This document shows, piece by piece, positions 1 through 12,559 of a stretch of 47,894 bases of DNA (within the stretch, counting starts at the first letter, position 1; each line of letters opens with the position of its first letter). The notes under the pieces were generated by a model. It did not search any database and was not told the DNA's origin. It worked only from the letters and a program-made list of their open reading frames with translations. The DNA is from Helochares maculicollis (taxonomy: Eukaryota; Arthropoda; Insecta; Coleoptera; Hydrophilidae): positions 1 to 47,894 of the forward strand of contig JAWQRO010000225.1 of assembly GCA_033557835.1 (NCBI GenBank), written 5' to 3'. Made by a program: the position numbers and the translations under genes.

Positions 1-122
1 TGTACTTCCAACAAGGCTGATATCTACAAAACGACTGACTGTCGCCGGCTTGAACAGTATGCACCCTTACATGTGGGAGGGGGTGGCTGCTCAAGGTGCG
101 ACATCTCTCGTTCTTAAGGACT
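1..122. other. GC-richer left flank, unassigned
   Basis: The first ~120 bases are visibly richer in G and C than the following DNA. They are open in a plus-strand frame from base 2 to the TAA at 122 (about 40 codons, including LNSMHPYMWEGVAAQGATS). No start or splice context can be judged because the window begins here. It could be the end of an exon, or another repeat next to the LINE. I do not recognise the peptide. Confidence 0.2.
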
Positions 123-2750
123 AATTTGGCTTTACACATGTGTTTCTTTTCCGATCTCTCTTTGTATTGCATTGAGAGTCCAGGTTTCGCAACCGTAAGT
201 TAGCACTGGAAGGATGCATTGGTCGAATGTTTTACTATTTAAGTGGAGGGGCATTTTGGATTTGAGTATTATAGAGTTTCGTCCAAATGCTCTCCATGCA
301 AGTTTCATTCTTCTTATGATTTCTGGAAGTAGAGATCCTGATATATTTATTAATTGATCGAGATATATGTATTCGTCAACTGTTTCTAAGGTGGTACCCT
401 CAATGATCATGTGTGTTTTATTTGTGAATTCGTTGAACATCACCTTTATCTTAGAGAGATTTATCTTTAGACCTACTTCCTGACTGACCAAAGTTAGTTC
501 GGTTAGCATTATTTGGAGATTGGCAGGGTCATTTGCTATCAGGACTATGTTGTCGGCGAAGCGAAGATTGTTGAAGTGTTCTCCGTTTATACATAACCCG
601 TAGTTGTCCCAGTTTAACCTTCTGAACACATGTTCTAGGGTGGCTGTGAATAGACTAGGGGATATTGAGTCTCCCTGTCTTACTCCTTTGCGTACGAAAA
701 ATTCCCTAGTTTCTTTGTGGAGTTTAACAGTCGCTTTAGCCTTTTTGTTAATGTTATTCGGTAATTGTCTACACCTTGTTCTGTCAGGGCATTTGTTATT
801 GCTTGTGGCATTATCGAGTTGAATGCTTTTTCAAAGTCAATGAATGCCAATGACAGTGGTAATGTGTATTCATTGGTTCTGCTGATCACTTCTTTGATTA
901 TTTGGATGTGATCCATTGTGTCCCTTTCGGAATCCAGCTTGTTCTCTTGGTTGGGCAGAACTTAGTGTAGATTGAATTCGGTTGTTGATCATCTTCGTAA
1001 GGATTTTATATACTACTGATAGGAGACTTATGAGACGGTAATTGTTGATGTCCTCTTTGCTACCTTTCTTGTGGATTAGGATTATGGTAGCTTTGTTCCA
1101 GTGGTCAGGGATTTTCTTTTCCTTTAAGTATTCGGTGTATAGTGTTGCCAGGTATTCCAGGGTTTTGGTGCCTATTAGTTTTAGTATTTTGGCAGTTATT
1201 CCGTCATTTCCTGCTGCCTTTCCATTCTTCATGTTTTTTAGACTACTTCTACTTCAGAAAGTAGAACTGCTGGCGGACAGTTGTTAGTTGTACCATTTAG
1301 TTCTGTATTGTAAGGGACTGCGTGTAGTTCCTCGTAGAAGTTGGCCACGTAATCAAGGATGTCAGCTCTATTTGTGATTCGTGTATTGTTGCTGTCAATC
1401 ATAGCTAGTATTATTTTGTAGCCAAGTACTATTTTATGCTTGGCTTTCTTGTAACTTTTTCGGTTAGTGATTGCTTCTTCAACTAGATTTTCGTTGTAAA
1501 TCTTCAGCAATCTTCTTCCTGATTGATTAACACAATTCCACGTAATTGATTAGGTTTTTATTCTCTTCATTTCTCGTCTTTGTTTTATGAGAATTTTGGT
1601 ATTGTCTGACAATTTCTTCATTTCCTTGTTCTTGATAGTACCACCCATTGTTATTATCTAGTTTTGGGTTGTTTAGATGTTTGATTTTTGAGTTAAGTAC
1701 TGCTTGGAACTTGTCTTTATTCTTTGATAGGTTTGCAATATATATATTGATTTGCCCCTTTGGTTAATCAGTGTTGTTCTTTCCAGTCTGGTGTTGATCT
1801 GAATTTTTGCTCTGACAATTCTCTGACATCTTTGACTGTCTGTTGGTCAAGATAAAGTCTATTTCTTTTCTTATGTCAGCGTTGGTCCTTCCCAAGTTCA
1901 TTTCCTGTGGGGTCTTTTCTTGAAGAATGTGTTCATTATTCTCAGGTTGGTGTATTCTGAGAATTGAACCAGTGTTTCACAACGTTCATTTCGTTGGTTT
2001 ACTCCGTAGTTCCTCATTGAGGTTTCCTGGGCCTGCCCTGTGACTACTTTGGCGTTGAAGTCTCTCATCAGATATTTAAACTGGCAGTTCTCTTTGTTCA
2101 GGGCTTGTCTTATTTCATCGTAGAAGTCTTCTATTTATTCGTCGTGGTGGCTAGATGTTGGTGCATAGGCCTGGTCTATGTGTATTTTATATCTAAGAGA
2201 TATTTGTAGCGTGAGGTAGGCTACCCTATCGGAGATGCTGGATATTTAGAGCAGTTTATGTTTAATGTTCTTATTGATCAGAAATCCTACTCCACTTGTT
2301 CGTCCTGTTGTTGTTCCTTGGTGGTATAAGAGGTGACCTGATTGCATTTCTATGAGGCTTTCATCTTTTCGTCTTACTTCGCTTAGACCAATGATGGACC
2401 AATTTATTTTGTTTGTTTCTGATAGAAGTTCTTGCAATTTTGTCTGGTTAGAGAGGCTCCTACAATTGTAGGTTAAGATGTCGAAATATTGGTAGCGGTT
2501 TAGACTCCGGGGATTTTTTGCACCCTCTGTCAATCCGGATGTTCCCTGGTTGTTACCGTTTCCAGAGCCGGATTGACCTCCGGAGAATGAGGGCCATTTA
2601 TTATTTGTTGCTTTCATTTTTATTAAGGGTTTCCAGACTTAATCTCGCCATGCTGTCTCACTGCAGGTTGGCGAGTGGGATCCAGTTATATCTTTCGCTA
2701 TTGTTAGTATGCGGAGTGGGATTGTGTTGCGTTTTCTAAGGTTTGTGATT
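123..2750 (-). mobile_element. Degenerate RTE-like non-LTR retrotransposon (LINE)
   Basis: Minus-strand pieces in several frames together make a single-ORF LINE. At the 5' end (2617-2246) is an apurinic-type endonuclease start with DILTYNCRSL, IIGLSEVRRK and SGVGFLIN. Between 2245 and 1510 more endonuclease is readable across stops (MRDFNAKV). Reverse transcriptase follows in order: a linker at 1510-1238; GKAAGNDGI and NNYRLISLL at 1232-870; FIDFEKAFNS at 916-680; and the catalytic box as FADNIVLIA (normally FADD) with the thumb ILPVLTYGCETW at 629-132. The layout and the VDEYIYL-type motif fit the RTE clade by general family knowledge. At least four frame breaks and internal stops show it is dead. 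The exact 3' end and target-site duplication were not resolved. Low-coordinate sequence past 130 no longer reads as LINE. Confidence 0.85.
132..629 (-). pseudogene. LINE reverse transcriptase, catalytic and thumb region
   Basis: This is the longest open piece of the left LINE, 165 codons with no good start of its own. FADNIVLIA is the palm motif that carries the catalytic aspartates. Here the second Asp is Asn, which would impair catalysis. KINLSKIKVM and TVDEYIYL are typical spacer motifs, and VLTYGCETW is the well-known thumb motif. It is not an independent gene; it continues the reading of 680-1510 after frameshifts. Confidence 0.8.
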
Positions 2751-3389
2751 TCATTGGTTACCCCCTATAATCCACTCATAATATTTGTATTTTTGGCTGA
2801 CTTCAAACTATGTTAAGCTAATAGTTATACCATATTTTTAATTATTAAACTTATTGCTAGTAATAATGCCTTTAATGTACCCTTAATCTTACCAGTCCAA
2901 ACCTAAATCATTGCCAGATGCCGGGTAATACCATAACATAGGCCGTTAGTACTACATTTTTTCTTCTTAGCTAAAAGAGCACTTAACTCAGTAGGGTTAT
3001 AAAAATTTCTTGCATTTTCTATTTCGACGAGTAGCTATGATGGACATAGTATTAACACTTTAAGGAAAGGCAGAATTGTTTCCATAAATCAACAAAGGTT
3101 TATGCACCAACGAATAGATTTTTTCAAAGTCATCCAGTTTTATTGTTTCTCTAGAAATAGATGATTGAGATATGTGACAGCACTCTGGACTAGAAAGTCT
3201 GACTATATCTTCTGTATTCCTCATTGTGGCTAGGGGCAATTAAGTAAAAAAAGAATCTCTCATTGTAAAATGTATTCTGGTTAAAACGTAAAACTGTGGT
3301 TAGATTTTCGAATTATTTTTAAAAACTGGAGACAGCTTAAAAACAAAGGTTTATTATGATCTCATAGGCTGCGTTAATATTTTTCAGAA
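2751..3389. other. Unassigned AT-rich spacer between LINE fragments
   Basis: No open frame with recognisable motifs was seen on either strand. This may be 5' UTR of the left LINE plus old intergenic DNA. Confidence 0.5.
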
Positions 3390-5090
3390 TAGCTGCACTA
3401 TGGAAAGTCTAATACACAGATCTTGTAAAGATTGGCAGGATATCTTCGATGACAAATTTTCATGCCTGCAATGGCAGTCTGCGTTTTACTAAATATTTGT
3501 TTTGTTTTTGAAGCATTGCTTAAGTTTAACTCGTAGGTGTAGTTTGGCATATTGAGGGGATCTTTCGCCAACAAGCACAGACCATTTCTCATTCCAGCTA
3601 TGTACCAAGATCCGCTGTGTATACAGATGTCAGCCAGGTCTCCTGCAGTTTCGTTATATATTAATTCTGTATGTGCCTTAATGCAATAAAACTCTATCTG
3701 GATTCCTAAGGATAAAAACTGTCAATACCTGATAAAGATAAACGTAACCACGGAATTCATATGCCAATAACTTTTCCGATTGATATAAGCCTTAAGGAGT
3801 CTAACGCTGTTAGTCAGAGTCGCTAGGGATGTGCTGATGTTTCTGGTCTTGTATCCACATAAAGCCTTAAAAATGGCTGTAACTTCCTTAGTAAACACAG
3901 ATGATCGACAACCTAGCTAAAATAATTTAGATATGTTTGATTTACTATCGCAGAACGCACATCACATTGCATTAATCAGGTATACTCAGGAAATAAATAA
4001 TATCATCCCTCAAAAGGTACTAATGGATGCTTAGAGTCTTGATGATTTTTATAGGAATATTCAATTTAATAACATAATTGAATACCTCTGCAAGTGGACG
4101 AGAAATATGTTTCAGAACGGTGTTATATTATCATCTTAACTTAACCATAATACCTCGGATAACACTGCTCTCTAATGCTTGAATCTTTGTAGCATATTTT
4201 ATTGCCAAGTATCTGATTCGGAATAGAAGAGTAGGTTCCTGAGACTCGGCGTAACGAGCTTCCATAGGAGTGGATTTTATTGCTCCCACACAATATCTCA
4301 GACCTTTGTTAATTTCTACAACAACTTTCTCTATCTGCTTTGGAAGCAGAACCATAAAATATTGAATCATAATCACCTCAGCCTACCCTTGTCAAGACTC
4401 TAATAATACCTGTATTAAATACATTTTTTAGCTGTTTCAGTTATATGTTTTGACCAATTAAGTTAATAGTCCGGGTAAAGCCCTAGATATATAACTTCTG
4501 TCGTTACATGAAAATTTGATCTTCTTAATCGTACTTGGATTCAAGTCGTTGTGATGGTTTGCGAGAAAAAAGACTACTATTGACATCTCCGCACACAAAG
4601 TCACTCCAGTTTCAGACAAACATTCCTCCAAGACATGCATAGCCCGGTTCAAACGCTTCTTCGCAATACTCTCATTTTAACTGGAAGTGTACATCACAAA
4701 ATCATCAGCGTATTGAATGACCTTGATATTAGATTCAAAAGTTTTAAAAAGCTCGAAAATATACAAATTAAAAGACAGCGATTTGTTAATTGCACCCTGC
4801 GGTAATCCGTCGGATACCAATCTACGACCAATAAGTGTAGGCTCGTCAGTTCTAATGTAAAATACTCTTTATCTACAAAGAATCTCGATGCTAGCTGGTA
4901 TTTATTCTAAAAATCCTATTTCTGATATTTTTTACCTAAGGCATTCAACTTGAATTTTCTATATGCATCCTTAATATTCACAAACACTGCTAAGTATTTG
5001 CTTCCTACCAAATTCGATTTGAATGTTCGAGACAAGCTTTGCAAGGACATCCTTTTGTCCTAGTCTCTTCATAAGCTAAATTGCTTGGAA
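3390..5090 (-). mobile_element. Degenerate LINE with reverse transcriptase and RNase H remnants
   Basis: Read 5' to 3' on the minus strand, the order is: FVNIKDAYRKF (palm motif A) near 4990-4930; a GLPQG box near 4805; the catalytic VIQYADDFVMYTS near 4720-4680; a palm/thumb stretch at 4652-4458 (ECLSETGVTLC); and IKSTPMEARYAE with RYLAIKYATKI at 4376-4131, typical of the segment between RT and RNase H. Near 3690-3600, CIKAHTELIYNETAGDLAD resembles the RNase H C-terminal His/Asp region. RNase H after RT points to the I/R1/Jockey-like groups rather than RTE, so this is a different lineage from the left LINE. The frame shifts repeatedly and contains many stops. Unlike the left copy, YADD itself is intact. 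Ends are approximate. Confidence 0.75.
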
Positions 5091-5690
5091 GCTAGAATAT
5101 TTTCTTTCTCTAACCACCATTTGACTCTGTTTTTCATCATTTTCTTAAAAGTCTCAAAGAAACATAGTAGTTCTGGATTTTTATTGTTCTTTAAAATAGA
5201 AACTATAGCAAACCGCTTAAAAATGGATCAACTTAAGCCTTCAAACCACATGTCATTGAAATACTCAAATCATTAGCTGCAATAGGGGGATGCCTAATAA
5301 ATAAATAAATGACATGATCATTGTGTAGAGCTGTATTCTTTATGGTTTTGAAGATTTTTTTAAATTTATTTAATGTATTTTTTCTGTTTAAAATCTGTTT
5401 GGGTTTTCGGATGATTATAGTTTACATATGAGGGTGCCAGCAGAACGCAAAAGTCCGAAACCCATGCCTCTGTGCTTGAAGGTGACGCAATTTTAAACTC
5501 CCTAATTTTTGTATGATGTTCCATACATAACCTGCAGATGTTGTTTGATTAATGATATTGCACACAGTTTTAAAGCTGCTACTTTACTTTTATTTCAAAA
5601 ATCTTTTCGTATAGGCCACTATTTCTTAACTATGTAAGTAATTATTAATTGAGGGGTTAATTTCATTATTTCTAAGGGCGCTTCTATGGA
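5091..5690. other. Unassigned spacer
   Basis: AT-rich sequence with only short open frames; no motif recognised. Confidence 0.4.
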
Positions 5691-5696
5691 TTTTCA

Positions 5697-5879
5697 CTAC
5701 TCGAGTGCATTCTGCATTCCGACACAAAGGTGCATCTTTTGTTCTGATAGTTGTAAATTTATTAACATAAAGGGTTCCATCGCAGGATTCTTGTGTAGCT
5801 TTTGTACGATTTTTTTTATTTTGTCACCAGCGGAACCAAGTTGGTCTATAGTTGCCAACTTCTTTGATGAAGTCTGCAA
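5697..5879 (-). pseudogene. Unrecognised coding-like fragment
   Basis: A minus-strand open frame of about 60 codons has balanced, soluble-protein-like composition (SSKKLATIDQLGSAGDKIKK, NPAMEPFMLINLQL, LCVGMQNALE). This is unlike the Phe/Ile/Lys-rich noise around it. Weak continuity can be read upstream past one stop to about 5960. There is no convincing start, no promoter, and no family I recognise. It most likely remains from a mobile element or a pseudogene. The plus-strand frame across 5686-5988 is hydrophobic and looks like its shadow. Confidence 0.25.
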
Positions 5880-6304
5880 TTTGAATGCTTCAATTTTATT
5901 GTATTCAATTTTTCATTTTCTTTTCGGACAATGGTTAAAGGGTTCGGTATTGATTAGAGCCCTAAGATTCATCAATAAAAATAAATGATCCCAGCCATAA
6001 GAATATTTCATGAACTTTCAGTTCAGATCAGTCGTTTAGCCCACCTCTATAAAAAATTGACATTCGCGTATACTTCAAAGTAAACCGCAACCTCCACAAC
6101 AAATGTGTTAAAAATAAAGAATCATTGCCTCCTCTACAACGCGGTGGAGTTTAATGGTCCTCCTCTCGGGAAAATGAGATCATAGCCATTAACGGCCAAG
6201 TTCAAGTCCCAAATTTCACAGTTCTTATAAACATTGTTTGTTTATTGATTTTCGGGCATATTTGTTATACTACATATTTGCGAATAACGATTTTTAAATT
6301 TCCG

Positions 6305-6440
6305 TATACTATACGTATAGTAAAGGTATTGGGATCATAACAAAATTAGACTTCGAGATTTTGACAGATCTTCACGTTTTGAGTGCCCCTGAATCCATTT
6401 TGAACATTTTTGGCACGATAGCCGTTTGAGCTGGAGCAAT
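6305..6440. repeat. Dispersed repeat, copy A
   Basis: The segment begins at a perfect 14-base palindrome (6308-6321, ACTATACGTATAGT) followed by AGTAAAGG. The core at about 6359-6417 matches the sequence at 32841-32899 at roughly 85 percent by eye, in the same orientation (TTTTGACAGATCT, then GCCCCTGAATYCATTTTGA). The repeat may continue to the right beyond 6440, where the two copies can no longer be aligned by eye. No coding motif is seen. It is probably a non-autonomous element. Confidence 0.6.
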
Positions 6441-6810
6441 TAAATTTGGTATACGGCCATTGTCGCAAAAAGTTAGATTTTTATAATCTGTTAAAGTGTG
6501 TAGGTCTACCGAAAGTGCCTGTTTACCCACACAGTTTTGAATTTTTTTCATGTAAACTAAATATATATGAAGTTTCAAGGCGAAAGAATAACTAGAAACG
6601 GACATTTTATCAAAAAAATTTATTACAAAAATTTCAATTTTTTAGCAATATTTTCGACTCAGATGCTGCAGAATGAAAAATTACTGTGACGTAACACACA
6701 TATGCATAGCTTTAACTCGATTATCGCGCTAAAAATTAGCAAAAATGGTCAAAATTAAAAACATAACTATCTGCATTCAATACCACAGTAATATACGTTA
6801 AATACAAACG

Positions 6811-6884
6811 AACGTAATGACTCAGTAGTCATGACACCCCCTTCGTAACGCCAAGATACCGAGTTCGAATCTGGACACGCCAGG
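6811..6884 (+). repeat. tRNA-like sequence (SINE head or tRNA pseudogene)
   Basis: TGACTCAGTAGTC at 6818-6830 resembles an RNA polymerase III A box, and GTTCGAATC at 6863-6871 is a perfect B box. Their 32-base separation is what a tRNA requires. CCGAGTTCGAATCTGG reads as a T arm. A seven-base anticodon loop TTCGTAA would give anticodon CGT. The acceptor stem pairs poorly and there is no clean CCA-ready end, so a working tRNA is unlikely. A tRNA-derived SINE or decayed tRNA copy fits better. Confidence 0.45.
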
Positions 6885-6889
6885 TTATT

Positions 6890-9800
6890 ACTTTTTTTAC
6901 AATTTATTTTAAATCAAATTTTTAATTCTGATGGGTATAAAATAATTAGTAATGTTAAAGTAATTTACAACTGAAAAATTAAGCGTTATTAAAAAACTAT
7001 ATTACTAACGTACAAAATATTAGATTTGAAAATATGGAAACTTCACTTTAAATCGTATGCTACTTCTTTTATTGCATTCGGCGACGATTCTCAGCCTGTC
7101 GGTTTCGCTTGTTAGGTTATGAATTCACACTTTCAAATTAGACTATAATGCATGTTAAGAGGCATTCAATATTGCATATTTTAAGGAAAATTTTTGGCTG
7201 GCACTTTAAAGAATACATTTATATATAGTTTCAGCTTGAAATTATGAAAATTCTGTTTTATTTTTGCATCGCATATAAGTGTTTGTAATAGGCGGATATT
7301 ATTAATTGCAGGTACTTTTATGCATTACAAATATTAATACGGGAATATTGAGTGGAAATATTCCAGATTTTTTTAAATAGTATTTCATGTGTTGAAAATT
7401 GCAGTGAACCAGACAACATCAAAGATTATTGTAAGAAATGGTTCAGAAACACCATCTAATATGTATTTTCTATTAACAATAGGTAAAAGCAATAGTGAAC
7501 GAATTGTTAACATTTCACTGTCTCAAGCTAGTAATTGTGCATCAAAAAATAAAGAATAAATAATGTTAGAGTACATAAATAGTTCGCTCATTGAATAATG
7601 ACCATTACGAAGAACTGAAATTAATCAAATTTCAACTAACCTCTCAATAAATTTCTAGAAAATACTAAAATAAATAGTGATTATTAAAATAGAATCAGGG
7701 AGAAAACTTGGCAGGTATGTTAATATACTGGATAAAGTTCGTGATAGTTAGGCATTTCCACATAACGAATGAAACTTATTGCTTAGCGATGTTGCTGATT
7801 GTTTTCGTCTTTTTTGACGGACATAATAAGATTGCTGCCAGATGTTAGCTGTAGTAGAGTAGTACACCTACCCCGCATAGCATAAACTCGATTGACATAA
7901 GTAGCCTGTCTACTGAAAATTAAAAAATGAATAGATTAAAAATATAAAATGTAGCATCTCAGAGAATTGATTCTAGACTTGGTCTAATATTTGTACAAGA
8001 TGCAACAATGTTATAAGTAAGAAAATATATAAAATAAGTAGGTAGAAAAATGTAGCAACAGCAAAATTTCAGTGATGTAGATTACAAAAAACGTAATGAG
8101 TTCTTTTTTAACAGCGATTTCTTATGAAACAAACGCAAAAAGCAATATTAACCTAAGGACAATACATCAATTTACAGTGATAAAAAGAAAAAGGTGCATT
8201 GCTAACATTCCACTAAATATATCATCAATTAATGATTTGTTAAATTAACAGCGCCTACCTAAACTTCGCAGATACATTGGCGAAGTCTCGCAAAAAATTA
8301 CGTATGAAAATTGATAATTTACTCTAGATTTCCTTGATTTTTGTGTTATTTATGTTTTCTGTTATGATTTCTAGTAAGATTTTACAATAGAAATTGTAAA
8401 CAAATTGTTAAGACCTTCCAGGTCTTCCCGTACTATACATAAAAGAGACAACCCAGTTCCTAAGACATCCAGCTAACACCTTAATTACTGCAGTGTAAAT
8501 TTATTTAGATAAAACCATTATCTACAATTAATCAGTGGCATTCGAACCCACCTTGAGCCCAACTAATAAAGAACAAAAAAGCTATCGAACACAAATGTTT
8601 ATTAATATCCTCTAAGATAATAATTACTTTATTTTTAATGTTTAAACATTTTAAATTATATCATTGTTATACAATTATAATATTTTCAAACGTTAGAGCC
8701 TGGTTGACAAGTTTTGAGGACCTTTATTTTGATTATTTTTGCAATGCCGTCTCTGTATCTAACGAGATTTTATGGATTTTTGTAGTTCTTAGGAATTATT
8801 TTACTTTTCAAAAGATAAACTGATTAAATTTGTCTAGTTCTAATGCTATTCTAATGTTGAACTTCTATCTATGATGCACTTATATTTTTTGATATTTCGA
8901 GAGCTTACCTTCTTAATTCTCATTGATTAATGATTAATTGATAAATAATTAATTGATCAACGCTTTTTTTAATTCTCCATTTTTTTATATTTTCAATTAT
9001 CAACATTTATTTGCTAATGTTGAGAGAGTTCTTTGCATAAGAACTCATTTTTCAATTTTCTTCCTCTGCTTTTCACTAGGATTTCTGTTCTTACTTTTTA
9101 GCTTTTGTAGAAGTTCTTTAGCTACTACTTTCTTCATTATTTTATGTTAATTTAGCTATTAAATAATTATTCCTTTATATTTAAACAAATTTTCAAGAGT
9201 CAGTCTATTTTTCAACTGTGTATTCTGTTTCGTTCACTTTCTTCATTCTCCAATTATACTGCAATTATCTTATTTCTGTAATTAGTACAGAGCCGACAAA
9301 GTTTTCTAAAATACCCGAACTATTTGTAAGAACCTTATTTTCCTTTTTACTATATAGTGTATCTCTGACCTCTTTTCCTTATTTAGTGATGCTAAGCTCT
9401 AGCTAAACTTTGAGTATTTCTACTCTTAGGTATTTTCATTTGCTACTATAACTTCTTTTTAAAAATATATTTTAATTACAATCTTTTTGTTTCTTTGCTC
9501 TATTCGTTTTTCTACGATTTTGCAATTCGTCGTTCTTAAATCTCTTAAAACATTTAACTTAACAATACACAATTTTTAAGAATTTGCTTTCTTTTTTCTT
9601 AATCAATCTGCGTTCGCAACTATATAGCCATTCGGTGTTGTTGTGATTGGTGAATCTTTTAGATTCGTCTGGAAGGGACCATACCAATTAGCATTACTTA
9701 TTTATTATATCAACTCAGGTTATAACAGGCTTTTGTTTACAGTTTAATTCTGAACAGTTTTATGGAATTTAAGATGATTCCAGCTTTTGTAAGGCAGGGC

Positions 9801-10480
9801 ACATGTAGTAAGATATAAATTGAAAGGGATTTTAATGGTTTATTACAATTGTTTTGTTTATTAAATTAATGGTTTATAGAATGTAATTACAGCATCCAAA
9901 GAATATATGACTGAGATCTCATTTTCTACATGAACATAGTAGGAATCTCTTCATCTTATTTTCACTTTGTGGGGTTAGTTAACTAACAAATAATGTTATT
10001 GTTTTTCTTGTTAAATAATATGTTTTTAATGTGTCGAAATGTACCCAACATCCCGTCTCTCCTTTGATAACAACGGTGCTGTTTGTATATAAAATTTTGT
10101 GATCCTTATTTTTCCTTTTATAATTTACTGAAAGTGTTGTTTTACAATCGTTTTTCGTACGCTGTGTAGGGAAATGTCATATTTGTGCCATTAGTGGGAT
10201 GTTTTGATTGTTACTATTATAATTTAAGGTTTTAAAGATTATCGGAATTTTATTTCTTTTCCAATATTGGTTTATTTGCAAGGTACTTCATTCTTATGTT
10301 TTCATTAGTGTTAAGGCTATTGTGATTGTGCTTGTATTTGATTTAATTTATCCCCATGGTTTCTATACATCACTACTTATTAAAATGGTATCAAGTTTAA
10401 GGAGTTTTAATTGAATTTATCGTTTTTAATATATTTAATTTAGCTTTTTATCTATTATAAATCCGTGATATTTGAAAGAT
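6890..10480. other. Gene-free AT-rich region
   Basis: No recognisable gene. A T-arm-like sequence on the minus strand lies near 8523-8545 (GGGTTCGAATGCC). From 8640 to 9700 the plus strand is T-rich; its open frames are Phe/Ser/Leu-rich and look compositional. The minus strand of the same stretch gives short Lys/Asn-rich frames (for example around 9150-9050) that could be decayed transposon coding sequence, but no motif identifies them. Confidence 0.4.
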
Positions 10481-10489
10481 TGATCTCTT

Positions 10490-11720
10490 GGTTTAGAGTT
10501 ATAGTTTAAGGCTGAGTTGATAATTAAGTCTTTTTCTGGCGATGAACATGTATTTTGTTTTAAATACCAAAATAGAAACACCAAGATTTTTTAATGTAAA
10601 ATTTAGACGATCAATGCATATTTGAAAATGTTCAAAAAGAGATGTTAGCTCTTGATGTAATGAAATAATGATCAGGTTGTCTCCGTATGCAACCAATATA
10701 TTTTGTTGTTCATTTTGCCAATGTTTTGAAATGTAGTAGTGTGGACTCAAAAGAACTTCCCGGTTATTCTAAAACTTGTTGGATTTCCATCGGTTTTGCA
10801 AAATACTTTTCTGTCTGTAAGGAGATTACATATTAATGAGATAAGTGCAGGGCTATTAAAAACTTTGTTGAAGAAGTTGATATTAATTGGACCAGTAATC
10901 CCTCACTCTGTCCATCTCATTATTTGGTGTGTGTATTGAACAAATTATTAATTCTCTGAGATTGTCAGGGACTATTTATAATGATATTATCATTAAACTC
11001 TCTTAAGTAAATGTGTCATGTAATATTTTATCTGCCTCCTTTTAAAAACGAACTGTAGTTCTCCAATTTGGCACAGGTCATTTTTATTAATGTGATTTTG
11101 CAAAATTGTTGTAGTTATCAGAGGCCTGAATGGCAAACATTTGAAAGAAATTGATCTTCTAGTTTTTCTGTGGTGGGAATTCTATTTAGAGTTTGAATAA
11201 AACCTCTCCTGATTTGAATAAGTTGGTTCCAGATTTTTTTATGGAAAGTCTCTCTATTTAACAATTCGGACAATTGGGAAACCCTTTTCCTGTTCTTAAA
11301 AATGTTTTTGATTTTCTTTGTGATAGTTGTTATTTCATTATATTCTTCTAAGAAAGAGGATCTAAATAAGGAAACAATTTTGTTATTTCTAAGACCCACT
11401 AGAATATTGCATTGATTATACCACCAAACAGCCGGAGTGATTATGGCAAAGTATGAAGTTAATTTCTTTGGGATAGTTTTATTTGCGGCTTCATGAATGT
11501 TGTTTAAGATTATATACTATATATCTGCAGAGTTTGAGTCGTTTTTGCTGTTACCTAATTATTTTCTATATTTGTCCCATTTCGCATGTTTTGTATTCTA
11601 TGTTCTAGAAGAAAATGTTTTTAATTTTGGACATTTGTATCGCTATAATTCTATTTTCATCAGGAGATGATCTGTGCTCATATTGATCTGAAGTATGTTC
11701 CAACTACTATAATAAAAATG
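10490..11720 (-). mobile_element. LINE fragment with degenerate reverse transcriptase
   Basis: On the minus strand, 10750-10499 reads ILVAYGDNLIII, then KNLGVSILVFKTKYM and ARKR. This is the reverse-transcriptase catalytic box (normally AYADD) followed by the usual KTKYM spacer; both catalytic-box positions are altered (GDN). Just upstream the remnant VLLSPHYYIS corresponds to the L-SPLLFN motif. At 11399-11118 a Lys/Arg-rich frame (RRGFIQTLNRIPTTEKLED) occupies the place of the endonuclease-RT linker, and SEHRSSPDENRI near 11660 resembles the endonuclease SDH-type end. The KTKYM style differs from both LINEs to the left. Heavily mutated; ends approximate. Confidence 0.65.
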
Positions 11721-12559
11721 GATTGTGAGGAAAAGGCGAGATCTACAGAAGTAGATCGCCGATTATTTCTTCTTAATCTAGTGATACTTTTATCTTTTAA
11801 TAGCATTTCAATTTAATATTGACACTTTTTATTAATTGAATATTTCTAATCTCTTCTTTATTTCATCTATGTTAAATTAATTGCCTTGTTTATTATTTTT
11901 AACCTTTTACATTTTAATAGTTTTACGATTTTTTTAAATTGCATTGATTTCTGTATCACTAGATTTATTTAACAAAATACATTTCTTCTCACTAGTGATT
12001 CCATTTATCTTTCTCTGTTAGTGCGTTTTATATATTTACATTTGTTTGTTTAATGGTATTTATTTCCTCAAAAACTTGCTCTATTGTCTAAAATAGCTTT
12101 AAGTTATTGAGTTGTGAAGATGACAGTTTTCAGAATACCGTTAAAAATGCAAATTATAACAATAAAAAAATTAAAACATTTAGTGTACATGAAATTTATA
12201 GTATAAATATTTTACAAATCTATAACATCCTTTGTTGTAAAAATATTAAAAAGTATGCTCAATATAATTGAAACCATTAGTGCGTTTGCTAAATTTCTCA
12301 CTTATAGACAAAGTATATTTTTTCTTGCACTATGAGAGCAAGGATTTGATTATGGATAAATCAGTACTACAATTTAATTATACAGCATGCTTAGTAACTA
12401 TTACAACCAGGAATGTTGAGTGAAGGTATTCCAGAATTTTTACAAATGACATATGCCAAATATATGGGAGGTATGTAAAATTTTAGAGCTTTCAATCTGC
12501 CAACTCATATGTTAACCACACAATAATTTATAGAAGAATTTATAATAATATGCTTAATG
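11721..12559. other. Unassigned AT-rich spacer
   Basis: No open frame or motif recognised. A segment near 12405-12450 resembles one near 7345-7385 (GGAAT-n-TGAGTG followed by TATTCCAGA), perhaps a shared old repeat. Confidence 0.35.

Noticed and set aside
6150..6215. Second B-box-like GTTCAAGTCCC
   Set aside because: No matching A box at tRNA spacing and no cloverleaf could be drawn.
8523..8560. T-arm-like GGGTTCGAATGCC on the minus strand
   Set aside because: A convincing A box and acceptor stem are missing, so neither a tRNA nor a SINE can be claimed.
8638..9406. Hydrophobic plus-strand open frames
   Set aside because: T-rich DNA gives Phe/Leu/Ser frames by composition; there are no start contexts, motifs or splice structure.
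11735..11762. Hairpin GGCGA-GATCTAC-AGAA-GTAGATC-GCC
   Set aside because: It has a bulge, is short and lies near the end of a decayed LINE; no second signal supports a function.
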